In this document: piece after piece, positions 24,833-32,410 of the stretch | Numbering within the stretch: position 1 is the stretch's first letter | How the letters are laid out: each line of letters starts with the position of its first letter | Assembly: GCF_003716325.1 (NCBI RefSeq) | Contig: NZ_RDSR01000029.1 | Span: forward strand, 1 to 36,291 | Source: Cryobacterium tepidiphilum | GTDB taxonomy: Bacteria; Actinomycetota; Actinomycetes; Actinomycetales; Microbacteriaceae | Direction of reading: 5' to 3' | DNA: 36,291 nucleotides | Notes under the pieces: model-generated | Database searches by the model: none | Seen by the model: only the letters and a program-made list of their open reading frames with translations | What the model was told of the DNA's origin: nothing | Position numbers and translations under genes: made by a program

Positions 24833-25698
24833 GCGACTTCGTCGAAGTCCCCCGCATCGAACACGGGGCCGTCGACGCAGACGAGCGGACCCTCCACGTC
24901 GTCGCGGGCGGCGATCGGTGCGGCACATCCGTGGCAGTACCCCACCCCGCATGCCATGTGCGCCTCGAGGGAGACCTGAACGGGCACGTTCCACTCCCGG
25001 CCGAGGGCGACGGCCAGGCGCGTGAGGCGACCCGATCCGCACACCATCACCACGCGGGGAGGCGTGCCGTCAAGCCGGGTGCGCAGGATGGTCTCGAGGG
25101 CTTCGATGGCGCTCGAGCCGTCCTCGTCGGTGACGATGACCGGCTCGGCCCCGAGCTCGTCACAGTCCGCTTCGCCGATCACGGTGTCCCGAGTGCGACC
25201 GCTGAGCGCGGCGAGCACGGGAACGCCCTGGGCCTGGGCATCCTCCGCGACACCCATGACCGCGCAGACGCCGATGCCTCGGCCGATCAGAAGTACGGGG
25301 CCGTCGCCGTCGGGAACCTCGAAGCCGCGGCCCAGGGGGCCGGTGAGCAGGAGGGCGTCCCCTTCGACGGCTCTCGCCAGGACGTCGGTGCCGCGGCCGA
25401 CGATGTTGAAGATGACCTCGAGGTCGCCGGTGGCGACGCGTCGGCGGTGGATGGCCATTGGACGGGGCAGCAGCACACGCTCCCCCGGGGCAGAGGGAAC
25501 CGTGATCATGACGAACTGGCCGGCGTCGGCGCGGGCCGCGATCGACGGAGAGTGGAGGACCAGGCGGTGATAGCGACCCCCGATCACCTCGTGCGCCACC
25601 ACTTCGGCTTCGTCCCACGTCGGCTCCGGGCGCAGCCCGGTTTCCGGCGGCCTCACCCTGACCAGGCCCTCCAGCCCGGCGGTTCCCGTCGAACTCAT
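24829..25698 (-). CDS. PyrK-like dihydroorotate dehydrogenase electron transfer subunit
   Basis: A 289-residue ferredoxin-NADP reductase-type protein. The FAD part has RPMAIHRR at about 79-86, the GPLGRGFEV motif at 120-128, then the NAD-binding LLIGRGIGVCAV. The C-terminal 2Fe-2S site has cysteines at about 250, 255, 258 and 274 (MACGVGYCHGC, VCVDGPVF), as in PyrK. In class 1B enzymes PyrK carries electrons between the PyrD flavin and NAD. A roughly 30-residue N-terminal extension is extra. GGAGG lies seven bases before the ATG. It is third in the unit after the DHOD-like gene and pseudo-PRTase, and probably partners that DHOD-like protein. Confidence 0.88.
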   Translation of the reverse strand: MSSTGTAGLEGLVRVRPPETGLRPEPTWDEAEVVAHEVIGGRYHRLVLHSPSIAARADAGQFVMITVPSAPGERVLLPRPMAIHRRRVATGDLEVIFNIVGRGTDVLARAVEGDALLLTGPLGRGFEVPDGDGPVLLIGRGIGVCAVMGVAEDAQAQGVPVLAALSGRTRDTVIGEADCDELGAEPVIVTDEDGSSAIEALETILRTRLDGTPPRVVMVCGSGRLTRLAVALGREWNVPVQVSLEAHMACGVGYCHGCAAPIAARDDVEGPLVCVDGPVFDAGDFDEVA

Positions 25699-25749
25699 TC
25701 CGTCACCTCCTGTTTCAGTCGGCGGGCGCGCCAGGCGCCCCGCGTCGGG

Positions 25750-26184
25750 TCATGCGTCAGCGAACTCGAGACCGGACTGGGCGTCCAGGCTCACCACCGC
25801 TACGACGTGGTGCCCGTTGCTCTCGAGGACCGTGCGGATGGCCTGGAGCGACGGGTACTGGTCGAGGGAGGTGGCCACAACGAGAACGTCGCAGTTCGGT
25901 TGCAACTCGGGTGAGATCGTGAGCAGGCCGAGGTCGACGTCGATGACGGCCCTCGGCACGCCGAGTTCACGAGCCACGATGTGGGCGAGGACGGTCTCGT
26001 CGGCACTCAACCAGCCGATGACGGCGCCGGCTCCGAGGTTCTTCACCTCGTGGGCGACCGCCTGCCCGATGTTCTCGATGGCGTCGGGGCGAGTCGACAT
26101 GTCGATCCAGGTCGAGCCGTCGGCCTCCGTCACGGTGAGCTCGCTCACGGCCTGCGCGATCGAAGCGTGCTGGCTGCTCGTCAT
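25750..26184 (-). CDS. Second orotate phosphoribosyltransferase-like protein lacking the PRPP motif
   Basis: A 144-residue protein recalling a cut-down PRTase: IGQAVAHEVKNLGAGAVIGW, VLAHIVARELGVPRAVIDVD, then CDVLVVATSLDQYPSLQAIR and GHHVVAVVSLDAQSG. The strand before the PRPP loop is present, but the loop has neither the acidic pair nor TTG-S. It resembles the protein at 19360-19872 in plan more than in residues. AGGAA lies before the ATG. Lying between the DHOD-like and PyrK-like genes, it may be a structural or ligand-binding partner of the complex. The family call is a fold-level guess and could be wrong. Confidence 0.5.
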   Translation of the reverse strand: MTSSQHASIAQAVSELTVTEADGSTWIDMSTRPDAIENIGQAVAHEVKNLGAGAVIGWLSADETVLAHIVARELGVPRAVIDVDLGLLTISPELQPNCDVLVVATSLDQYPSLQAIRTVLESNGHHVVAVVSLDAQSGLEFADA

Positions 26185-26255
26185 GGTCGGTTCCTTTCCA
26201 TAGGGCCTTCTGTAGGGCTGGCGGCGAGGGCAGGCGCCCATCGCCGTGCCTGCGA

Positions 26256-27227
26256 TCATCCCACCAACTGGGCGACTGTGGTGGCTCCCGCGGCCCGACA
26301 CCGCTGGGTGAGTTCGCGCACGATATCCACCATCGCGTAGGGCCGCGAGAAGCTGGCCGTCCCCACCTGCACGGCCCGGGCTCCGACGGAGAAGTATTCA
26401 AGGGCGTCGTTCGCCGTCTCGATGCCGCCGCAGGCGATGACGGGAACCTGCACCGAGGTGCTCGTCAGCCACACGAGACGGAGGATGATGGGCCGCATGC
26501 TGGGGCCGGTGAGACCGCCGATCACGTTGCCGAGCGCGGGGCGCAGCGTCACGGAGTCGAGCGGCAATGCCGGGACCGAGTTGGAGACGCAGAGCGCGTC
26601 GGCTCCGGCCGATTCCGCAGCCCTGGCGCAGTCGACGATGGAGGACACCATCGGCGGAAGCTTCACGATCAGGGGCTTGTCGGTGACGGCCCGCACACTC
26701 TCGACCACCTGCGTGATGGCGTCGGGATCGGCACCGATGTCGACGCCGTTCCGGTCGAGATTGGGGCAGGACACGTTGATCTCGAAGGCAGCTCCCGCGG
26801 CGTCGAGCTCTGCCACGATCGGCGCGTACTCGTCGGGCCGATGCCCGCCAACGCTGATGATGACCGGAACGCCCAGCTCGGCATAGGCCGGGTGGAGGTC
26901 GCTCAGGTAGCCGCGCGGGCCCTTGCTCGGGATGCCGACGCTGTTGACCATCCCGGCCGGGATCTCCGTGAGGCGGTGGGCGGGGTTGCCGCCGCGCGAG
27001 CCCGCGAATACCGTCTTCGTCACGGTTGCGCCGATCTCATCCACCGGGATCAGGCGACCGAGTTCGGGCCCGAAGCAGCCGGAGGCCGGCATCACCGGGT
27101 TGGCGAGGGTCAGCGACCCGATCGTGACGGACAGGTCCACGTCACCGGATGCGGGCGGCCTCGCGTCGAAGAAGGCTCCCCGGCTGTCGTCGAGCGCGGG
27201 CGGGGACAAGCGCGTCGCCAGTGACAT
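26256..27227 (-). CDS. Dihydroorotate dehydrogenase (class 1B)-like flavoprotein
   Basis: A 323-residue FMN TIM-barrel enzyme like PyrDB. K71 (TVTKTV), N95 (MVNSVG), N151, C154 and N156 (INVSCPN), K189 (IVKLPP) and N216-S217 (VSNS) are at positions that bind FMN and orotate or act as base in class 1 DHODs. ACGGIETANDALEYFSVGA then VQVGTAS closes the phosphate site. It should interconvert dihydroorotate and orotate, or a related cyclic ureide, with electrons passing to the PyrK-like protein. GGAGG lies seven bases before the ATG. No other pyr biosynthesis gene (pyrB, C, F) is near, and the unit has its own operator, so a catabolic role is suspected. Confidence 0.88.
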   Translation of the reverse strand: MSLATRLSPPALDDSRGAFFDARPPASGDVDLSVTIGSLTLANPVMPASGCFGPELGRLIPVDEIGATVTKTVFAGSRGGNPAHRLTEIPAGMVNSVGIPSKGPRGYLSDLHPAYAELGVPVIISVGGHRPDEYAPIVAELDAAGAAFEINVSCPNLDRNGVDIGADPDAITQVVESVRAVTDKPLIVKLPPMVSSIVDCARAAESAGADALCVSNSVPALPLDSVTLRPALGNVIGGLTGPSMRPIILRLVWLTSTSVQVPVIACGGIETANDALEYFSVGARAVQVGTASFSRPYAMVDIVRELTQRCRAAGATTVAQLVG

Positions 27228-27282
27228 CGGGGCTCCTCCTTCCGGAAACGCCGGCTCCTGCGCCACGTTTCCTTCTCACCTC

Positions 27283-27297
27283 TTCCATAAAACGGAA
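27283..27297. promoter_or_regulatory. Putative IclR operator, copy 3 (DHOD-like unit)
   Basis: TTCCATAAAACGGAA, 55 bp upstream of the DHOD-like start, matching the copies at 21213 and 23930. On the minus strand the core reads TTTTAT, so a -10 may lie inside the dyad. Confidence 0.7.
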
Positions 27298-27428
27298 GTG
27301 GTTTTCATTTGAGACTGCGACACTATCACCCGGACCGCGTTCCGCCTAGCACGGCCGCCTCCACGCACCAGTGGCCCCCGCAGAGCGACCTCCCAGCGCG
27401 ACCTCCGCGCGACCTCCCCCGCGCGATC

Positions 27429-27488
27429 CGCGGGTTGAACGCCGCTGCGCGGGCTGAATTCAACCCGCGAAGCGGCGTTCAGCCCGCG
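27429..27488. repeat. Nested palindromic repeat, copy 1
   Basis: Outer arms of 18 bp (27429-27446 and 27471-27488, one mismatch) enclose an inner near-perfect palindrome centred on GAATTC (27448-27469). Every quarter carries CGCGGGYTGAA or its complement. A second copy is at 29905-29963. The rest of the gene-free stretch 27298-27609 has only the terminator at 27562-27587. Confidence 0.85.
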
Positions 27489-27561
27489 TGCCGACGAAAC
27501 GCCCCATCGCGGGGTATGGGCCAAACGTGCATGGGGGCGCACACCGCGACATCGGCTTAAA

Positions 27562-27587
27562 CGAAAACGGCCCGCTTTCGCGAGCCG
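27562..27587 (-). terminator. Rho-independent terminator after tRNA-Arg
   Basis: On the minus strand CGGCTCGC, loop GAAA, GCGGGCCG forms a stem (one mismatch) followed by TTTTCG. It lies 23 bp past the 3' end of the leftward tRNA gene. Confidence 0.7.
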
Positions 27588-27609
27588 CTTCGAACTGTCT
27601 CAACCAGTG

Positions 27610-27682
27610 TGCGCCCGGAGGGATTCGAACCCCCAACCTTCTGATCCGTAGTCAGATGCTCTATCCGTTGAGCTACGGGCGC
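27610..27682 (-). tRNA. tRNA-Arg (anticodon ACG)
   Basis: A 73-nt cloverleaf on the minus strand. The acceptor stem GCGCCCG pairs with CGGGCGC, then discriminator A. The D arm is TAGCTCAACGGATAGAGCA. The anticodon stem TCTGA/TCAGA holds loop CTACGGA, so the anticodon is ACG. The T arm has GGTTCGAATCC. CCA is not encoded. A terminator follows at 27562-27587. Confidence 0.97.
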
Positions 27683-27801
27683 AATGTCACCCTGAGCAAC
27701 CGCTCAATGACAACTCAGAAACTATATCAGCTAAACGAGGCCGGCCGATTCGAGCGCGACGGATGCCGACCCGGAGCCGCGCCGATTCCTTGTGAACCCA
27801 C

Positions 27802-28710
27802 ATGGCGATGCCTCATACTTACCGGATGCGTACTCGGATGCTGAGCGTGGTGGCGATTGCCCTCGCCAGCGTGAGCCTCCCGCTCCTCGGAGCGCAGGCG
27901 GCCAACGCGGCGAGCTCGCACACCAGCTTCGCCTTCAAGCCGGATCGCGGCGACGCACCCCAGACCAGCACGCACAGCACACCAAAGCCCGGTGCGACCC
28001 TCCTCGGCAACGACGTCTCCTGGCCCCAGTGCGGACGCACGCTGCCGAGCGGGCAGGCGTTCGCGATCGTGGGCGTCACCGGGGGCCTCGCGAACGACAC
28101 GAACCCGTGCTTCGACAGCGAGCTCGCGTGGGCGGAGACCTCCACGGGAGCCACGGTGCAGCCCAAGGTGGCGCTGTACGTCAACACCGCCAACCCGGGC
28201 TTTGCCGGTTCCGGCGGAACCTGGTGGCCGACGTCCAATGTCTACCCGCTCAGCAGCGACGCCGCCGTCGACAACCCCTACGGAACGTGCGAGGGTGCTT
28301 ACGACCCCGCGTGCGCCTACATGTACGGGTACGCCAAGGCATGGGATGACGTCTACCTGCGCGGCGTGGACCAGCCCTCGCACTACACCTGGTGGCTCGA
28401 CGTCGAGACGGAGAACACCTGGTCCATGGATCGAACGGCCAACGCAGCCGACCTCGAGGGCATGACCGCCATGTTCCACAGCGTCGGCGCCCGCGTGGGG
28501 CTGTATTCCACCGCCTCCATGTGGAACCAGATCGTCGGCCCGCTGCCGGAGTCGAGCGTGCTGCGCGGCCTGCCGAGCTGGCTCCCGGGTGCAAGCTCGG
28601 AGAAGACGGCGAAGGCGATGTGCGCCGCCGCACCGCTCACCGCCGGCGGCACGGTCACGCTCACGCAGTTCATCTCGCGTAATCTGGACGTCAACGTCTC
28701 CTGCATCTGA
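27802..28710 (+). CDS. Exported GH25-like (DUF1906/Rv2525c-type) protein
   Basis: Up to 302 residues. A signal peptide is clear: RTRM, then a hydrophobic core (VVAIALASVSLPLLG) and AQAANA cleavage near residue 37. After a short Thr/Pro-rich linker comes a TIM-barrel domain with GNDVSWPQCG, VGVTGGLANDTNPCF, KVALYVNTANPG and WWLDVETENTW. The last has the acidic D-x-E pair of GH25-type muramidase folds. Such exported actinobacterial proteins are probably cell-wall hydrolases or wall-binding proteins; activity is unproven. No convincing Shine-Dalgarno decides between ATGs at 27802, 27808 and 27826. Six cysteines remain in the mature chain, so disulfides are possible. The LacI gene follows 27 bp later. 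Confidence 0.85.
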   Translation: MAMPHTYRMRTRMLSVVAIALASVSLPLLGAQAANAASSHTSFAFKPDRGDAPQTSTHSTPKPGATLLGNDVSWPQCGRTLPSGQAFAIVGVTGGLANDTNPCFDSELAWAETSTGATVQPKVALYVNTANPGFAGSGGTWWPTSNVYPLSSDAAVDNPYGTCEGAYDPACAYMYGYAKAWDDVYLRGVDQPSHYTWWLDVETENTWSMDRTANAADLEGMTAMFHSVGARVGLYSTASMWNQIVGPLPESSVLRGLPSWLPGASSEKTAKAMCAAAPLTAGGTVTLTQFISRNLDVNVSCI

Positions 28711-28737
28711 GCCGGAACGCAAGAACGAAAGAACGGC

Positions 28738-29772
28738 GTGACGGAAATCAACCGGTCCCCTGCGACGCTCCTTGATGTCGCCCGCGAGGCAGGTGTATCG
28801 CTCGCCACGGCGTCTCGCGCCCTCAACGGCAGCGACCGGAAGGTCAACGACTCGTACCGGGAGCGCGTCCTGGCGGCCGCAGCGCGGCTGAACTACAGCC
28901 CCAACCTCTCCGCCCAGGCCGTGGCCAAGGGCAGCACCAACACGGTCGCCCTGCTCGTCAGTGACATCGCCGACCCCTACTTCTCGTCGATCGCCGCCGG
29001 CGTGATCCGCGCATCCGACGATGCAGGGCTCGTGGTCACCATCGCCGTCACCGGCCGCGACTCGGCCCGAGAGCTCGAGCTCGTGCGCGCACTGCGCGGC
29101 CAACGGCCCCGCATCATGATCCTCACCGGCTCCCGCTCGGCCGACCAGGACAACGAACAGGCCTTGGTCGACGAACTCACGGCGTTCGAGGCGAACGGCG
29201 GCCGGGTGGTCATGGTGAGCCAGGGCGAGCTCCCCTTCGACACGGTCGTGCTCGACAACTACGAGGGTGCGCGCCTGCTCGCCCACGCCCTCGTCGACCG
29301 CGGGTACCGGCGCTTCGCGGCCATTGCCGCAACGGATGCGCTGCTGACGGTCAAGCACCGCCTCGGCGGCTTCCGGCAAGGGCTCGCCGAACGCGACCTC
29401 GCGATCACGGACGAGCACGTGGTGCGCAGCGAGTTCACACGCGACGGCGGCTATGCCGGGGCGATGGAGCTGCTCGATCGCGGCATCGATGAGGTCGACT
29501 GCGTGTTCGCGCTGAACGACGTGATGGCGGTCGGCGCCCTCTCGGCCTTCCGCGCAGCGGGACGGGTTCCCGGTCGTGACATCGCCGTGGCCGGCTTCGA
29601 CGACATTCCGACCGTTCAGGATGTCTCGCCAGCCCTCACCACGGTGCACGTTCCGATGGAAGACGTGGGCGAGCTGGCCCTGTCGGTGGCGGTATCGAAG
29701 CGCTCGGGCGACGCGACTACCACGCCGGTCGCCACGAGCGTCGTCGTGCGGGAGAGCACTCCGCAGCGGTAA
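28738..29772 (+). CDS. LacI-family transcriptional regulator
   Basis: A 344-residue LacI/GalR regulator. The N-terminal helix-turn-helix TLLDVAREAGVSLATASRAL lies at about 10-29 with the hinge (NLSAQAVAKGSTNTV) up to about 68. A periplasmic-binding-like sugar-sensing domain follows, including DYFSSI-type DPYFSSIAAG and FALNDVMAVGAL near the end. GTG start, with GAAAG nearby. A LacI-type operator lies 256 bp after its stop, on the promoter of the three-gene operon at 30083, which is the likely target. The ligand is probably a sugar derivative. Confidence 0.9.
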   Translation: MTEINRSPATLLDVAREAGVSLATASRALNGSDRKVNDSYRERVLAAAARLNYSPNLSAQAVAKGSTNTVALLVSDIADPYFSSIAAGVIRASDDAGLVVTIAVTGRDSARELELVRALRGQRPRIMILTGSRSADQDNEQALVDELTAFEANGGRVVMVSQGELPFDTVVLDNYEGARLLAHALVDRGYRRFAAIAATDALLTVKHRLGGFRQGLAERDLAITDEHVVRSEFTRDGGYAGAMELLDRGIDEVDCVFALNDVMAVGALSAFRAAGRVPGRDIAVAGFDDIPTVQDVSPALTTVHVPMEDVGELALSVAVSKRSGDATTTPVATSVVVRESTPQR

Positions 29773-29904
29773 GCGCGGCCGGGCGCCGTGCCCCCCAGCA
29801 CGTCCTGCAAGCAGCACACCACACCGTCAGCCTCCCTGGGCGAAACGAGCTCCCTCAGAACCAGCTCGCGTCCCTGTGCGTGCTTCGCGGCTCGCTCACA
29901 GCTC

Positions 29905-29963
29905 CGCGGGTTGAACGCCGCTACGCGGGCTGAATTCAACGCGCGTAGCGGCGTTCAACCCGC
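29905..29963. repeat. Nested palindromic repeat, copy 2
   Basis: Same element as 27429-27488. Outer arms 29906-29923 and 29946-29963 are perfectly complementary over 18 bp; the inner GAATTC-centred palindrome is 29924-29945. It occupies the middle of the 310-bp gap between the LacI stop and the next operon; 29773-29904 shows nothing else. Confidence 0.85.
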
Positions 29964-29998
29964 ATTACCGGGAGTGGGGGCGCGTCTTGCGGCGCGTC

Positions 29999-30044
29999 TT
30001 GCCGATTCGCCCGTCGTGCAATACGCTCGGGTAAACGCTTTCCC
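29999..30044 (+). promoter_or_regulatory. Promoter with overlapping LacI-type operator
   Basis: TTGCCG (29999-30004), a 17-base spacer and TACGCT (30022-30027) form a reasonable -35/-10. Immediately after, 30029-30044 reads GGGTAAACGCTTTCCC, matching GGGNAANCGNTTNCCC with the central CG typical of LacI/GalR sites. It would cover the transcription start of the operon at 30083. Confidence 0.65.
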
Positions 30045-30082
30045 AACCTCGTCGCCGAGGCCAGTACGCAAAGGACACTCAC

Positions 30083-31237
30083 GTGGCAGCACAGACCGTC
30101 GGAATCATCATGAACGGAGCCTCCGGGCGGATGGGCTACCGCCAGCACCTGCTTCGTTCGATCCTCGCGATCCGCGAGCAGGGCGGGGTGCTCCTCGCCG
30201 ACGGCAGCCGGGTGCAGGTGGAGCCGATCCTCGTGGGGCGGAGCGAGGCGAAGCTCAAGGAGCTCGCCGACAAGCACGACATCGAGCACTACACGACCGA
30301 CCTCGACGCCGCCCTCGCCGACAACCGCTGGCAGATCTACGCCGACTTCCTCGTGACCAAGGCGCGCGTGCCCGCCATCAAGAAGGCCATCGCGGCCGGC
30401 AAGGCGATCTACACCGAGAAGCCCACGGCCGAGAGCTATGAGGAGGCGCTCGAACTGGCGCGGCTGGCGAAGGAGGCCGGCATCAAGAACGGCGTCGTTC
30501 ACGACAAGCTCTACCTTCCCGGTTTCCGCAAGCTCCGCCGCCTGATCGACTCCGGCTTCTTCGGTCAGATCCTCTCGGTGCGCGGCGAGTTCGGCTACTG
30601 GGTCTTCGAGGGCGACTGGCAGCCGGCCCAGCGCCCGAGCTGGAACTACCGCAGCGAAGACGGCGGCGGCATCATCGTCGACATGTTCCCGCACTGGAAC
30701 TACGTGCTCGAGAACCTCTTCGGCCGCGTCGAGAGCGTCTACGCGCAGGCCACCACCCACATCCCCCTCCGCGTCGACGAGGCGGGCACCACCTACCGGG
30801 CGACGGCGGATGACGCGGCCTACGGCATCTTCGAACTCGAGGGCGGCATCGTCGCGCAGCTCAACTCCAGCTGGACCGTGCGCGTCAACCGCGACGAGCT
30901 CGTCGAATTCCAGGTCGACGGCACGCACGGGAGCGCCGTGGTCGGCCTGTTCGGCTGCAAGATCCAGCCGCGGAACGCCACACCCAAGCCCACCTGGAAC
31001 CCCGACATTCCCGATGGCCACGACTACGCGGCCGACTGGATCGAGGTCCCCGAGAACGACGTGTTCGAGAACGGGTTCAAGACGCAGTGGGAGGAGTTCA
31101 TCCGCCACGTCGTCGACGACGGACCCAACCGGTTCGACTTCCTCGCCGGCGCCCGCGGCGTGCTGCTCGCCGAGAAGGGGCTGGCAAGCTCCGAGAGCGG
31201 ATGCCGCGTCGAGCTGCCCGTCGTCAGCATCGGCTAG
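30083..31237 (+). CDS. Gfo/Idh/MocA-family oxidoreductase
   Basis: A 384-residue NAD(P)-dependent sugar-derivative dehydrogenase. The N-terminal Rossmann start is VGIIMNGASGRMGYRQHL, slightly unlike the usual GxGxxG; EKPTAESYEEALELA at about 113-127 holds the family EKP. GGGIIVDMFPHWNYVLENLFG in the C-terminal domain carries the D...H pair used in catalysis. GTG start. First gene of a three-gene unit with DUF993 and a sugar-isomerase-like protein, behind the LacI-type operator, which points to oxidation of a sugar or cyclitol. The exact substrate is unknown. Confidence 0.9.
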   Translation: MAAQTVGIIMNGASGRMGYRQHLLRSILAIREQGGVLLADGSRVQVEPILVGRSEAKLKELADKHDIEHYTTDLDAALADNRWQIYADFLVTKARVPAIKKAIAAGKAIYTEKPTAESYEEALELARLAKEAGIKNGVVHDKLYLPGFRKLRRLIDSGFFGQILSVRGEFGYWVFEGDWQPAQRPSWNYRSEDGGGIIVDMFPHWNYVLENLFGRVESVYAQATTHIPLRVDEAGTTYRATADDAAYGIFELEGGIVAQLNSSWTVRVNRDELVEFQVDGTHGSAVVGLFGCKIQPRNATPKPTWNPDIPDGHDYAADWIEVPENDVFENGFKTQWEEFIRHVVDDGPNRFDFLAGARGVLLAEKGLASSESGCRVELPVVSIG

Positions 31238-31249
31238 CGAGGCACACGC

Positions 31250-32410
31250 ATGACCACGCTCCCCCTCCTCTCCCCCGCCGGTGAGGTCACCCACGCCGAG
31301 CTGAACGCGGCGCCCGCGTTCGAGCGGCCGCGGCATCCGCTGACGGCCCGCACCGCCTACGCGGCCGCGCATGTCGTGCCGAAGCCGTGGGGCGACAACA
31401 CCCCGGGGCAGCCGGCTGACATCGACTGGGACGCCACGCTCGCCTTCCGCCACCACATCTGGTCGTGGGGCCTCGGCGTCGCCGACGCCATGGACACCGC
31501 GCAGCGCAACATGGGCCTCGACGCCCGCGCTACCCGGGAGCTCATCACGCGCAGCGCCGCGGAGGCGCGCAGCGTGAACGGCCGCCTGGTCGTGGGCGTG
31601 AACACCGACCACGTGGCCGAGGAGCGCATCCCGCTCGACGCCGTCATCGACGCCTACAAGGAACAACTGCATTTCACCGAGGATGCTGGGGCGGGCGTGG
31701 TGCTGATGGCCAGCCGCCATCTCGCCCGGGCCGCCGAAACCGCCGACGACTACGTGCGCGTGTACCGGGAGGTGCTCAGCGCGGCCACGACGCCCGTCAC
31801 GCTGCACTGGCTCGGCGAGGTCTTCGACCCCACGCTCGCCGGCTACTTCGGGTCCCGCGATTTCGATGAGTCCTCCGCGACCGTGTTGCGCATCATCGAC
31901 GACAACCAGGCGGCGGTGCGCGGCATCAAGATGAGCCTGCTCGACGCCGACCACGAAATCTCGGTGCGCTCCCGGCTGCCCGCGACGGCCACCCTCTGCA
32001 CCGGTGACGACTTCAACTATGTCCGCCTCATCGAGGGCGATGGCGTCGCGCACTCCGACGCCCTCCTGGGTGCGTTTGCGGCGGTGGCCCCCAACGCGTC
32101 GGCGGCGATCCAGTCGCTGGGGCGCGGCGACGCCGACGCGTACCGGCGCATCCTCGGGCCGACCGAGGCGCTCTCGCGCCAGATCTTCGCCGCGCCGACC
32201 TTCTACTACAAGACCGGCGTCGCCTTCCTGTCGTGGCTGAACGGCCACCAGGCGGCGTTCAGCATGATCGGCGGCCTGCACTCCGCCCGCAGCCTCCCGC
32301 ACCTCTCCGACATCGTGCGCCTCGCCAACGCGGCCGGTGCGCTCGAGCGACCCGAGCTCGCGGTCGCCAGATGGCACCAGCTGCTGACCCTGAACGGAGT
32401 CGAACTATGA
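31250..32410 (+). CDS. DUF993 family protein (dihydrodipicolinate synthase-like)
   Basis: A 386-residue protein recognised as DUF993, a family annotated as distant relatives of DHDPS/NAL-type TIM-barrel aldolases. Recognisable parts are HIWSWGLGVADAMDTAQRN, VVGVNTDHV, VTLHWLGEVFDP, RGIKMSLLD (a possible Schiff-base lysine) and SWLNGHQAAFSMIGGLHSARS. It starts 12 bp after the dehydrogenase, and its stop overlaps the next start (ATGA). An aldol or lyase step on the keto-sugar made upstream is plausible, but no member's reaction is known to me. Confidence 0.82.
   Translation: MTTLPLLSPAGEVTHAELNAAPAFERPRHPLTARTAYAAAHVVPKPWGDNTPGQPADIDWDATLAFRHHIWSWGLGVADAMDTAQRNMGLDARATRELITRSAAEARSVNGRLVVGVNTDHVAEERIPLDAVIDAYKEQLHFTEDAGAGVVLMASRHLARAAETADDYVRVYREVLSAATTPVTLHWLGEVFDPTLAGYFGSRDFDESSATVLRIIDDNQAAVRGIKMSLLDADHEISVRSRLPATATLCTGDDFNYVRLIEGDGVAHSDALLGAFAAVAPNASAAIQSLGRGDADAYRRILGPTEALSRQIFAAPTFYYKTGVAFLSWLNGHQAAFSMIGGLHSARSLPHLSDIVRLANAAGALERPELAVARWHQLLTLNGVEL

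Noticed and set aside
27727..29817. 696-codon open frame on the minus strand opposite the GH25-like and LacI genes
   Set aside because: It also runs across the region of the exported GH25-like protein and the LacI gene; its composition is that of a reverse-strand artefact and there is no homology.
29936..32377. 813-codon open frame on the minus strand across the Gfo/Idh-DUF993 region
   Set aside because: It is antisense to two well-supported genes, rich in Arg/Gly/Asp/Val with no family signal, as expected from high-GC codon bias.
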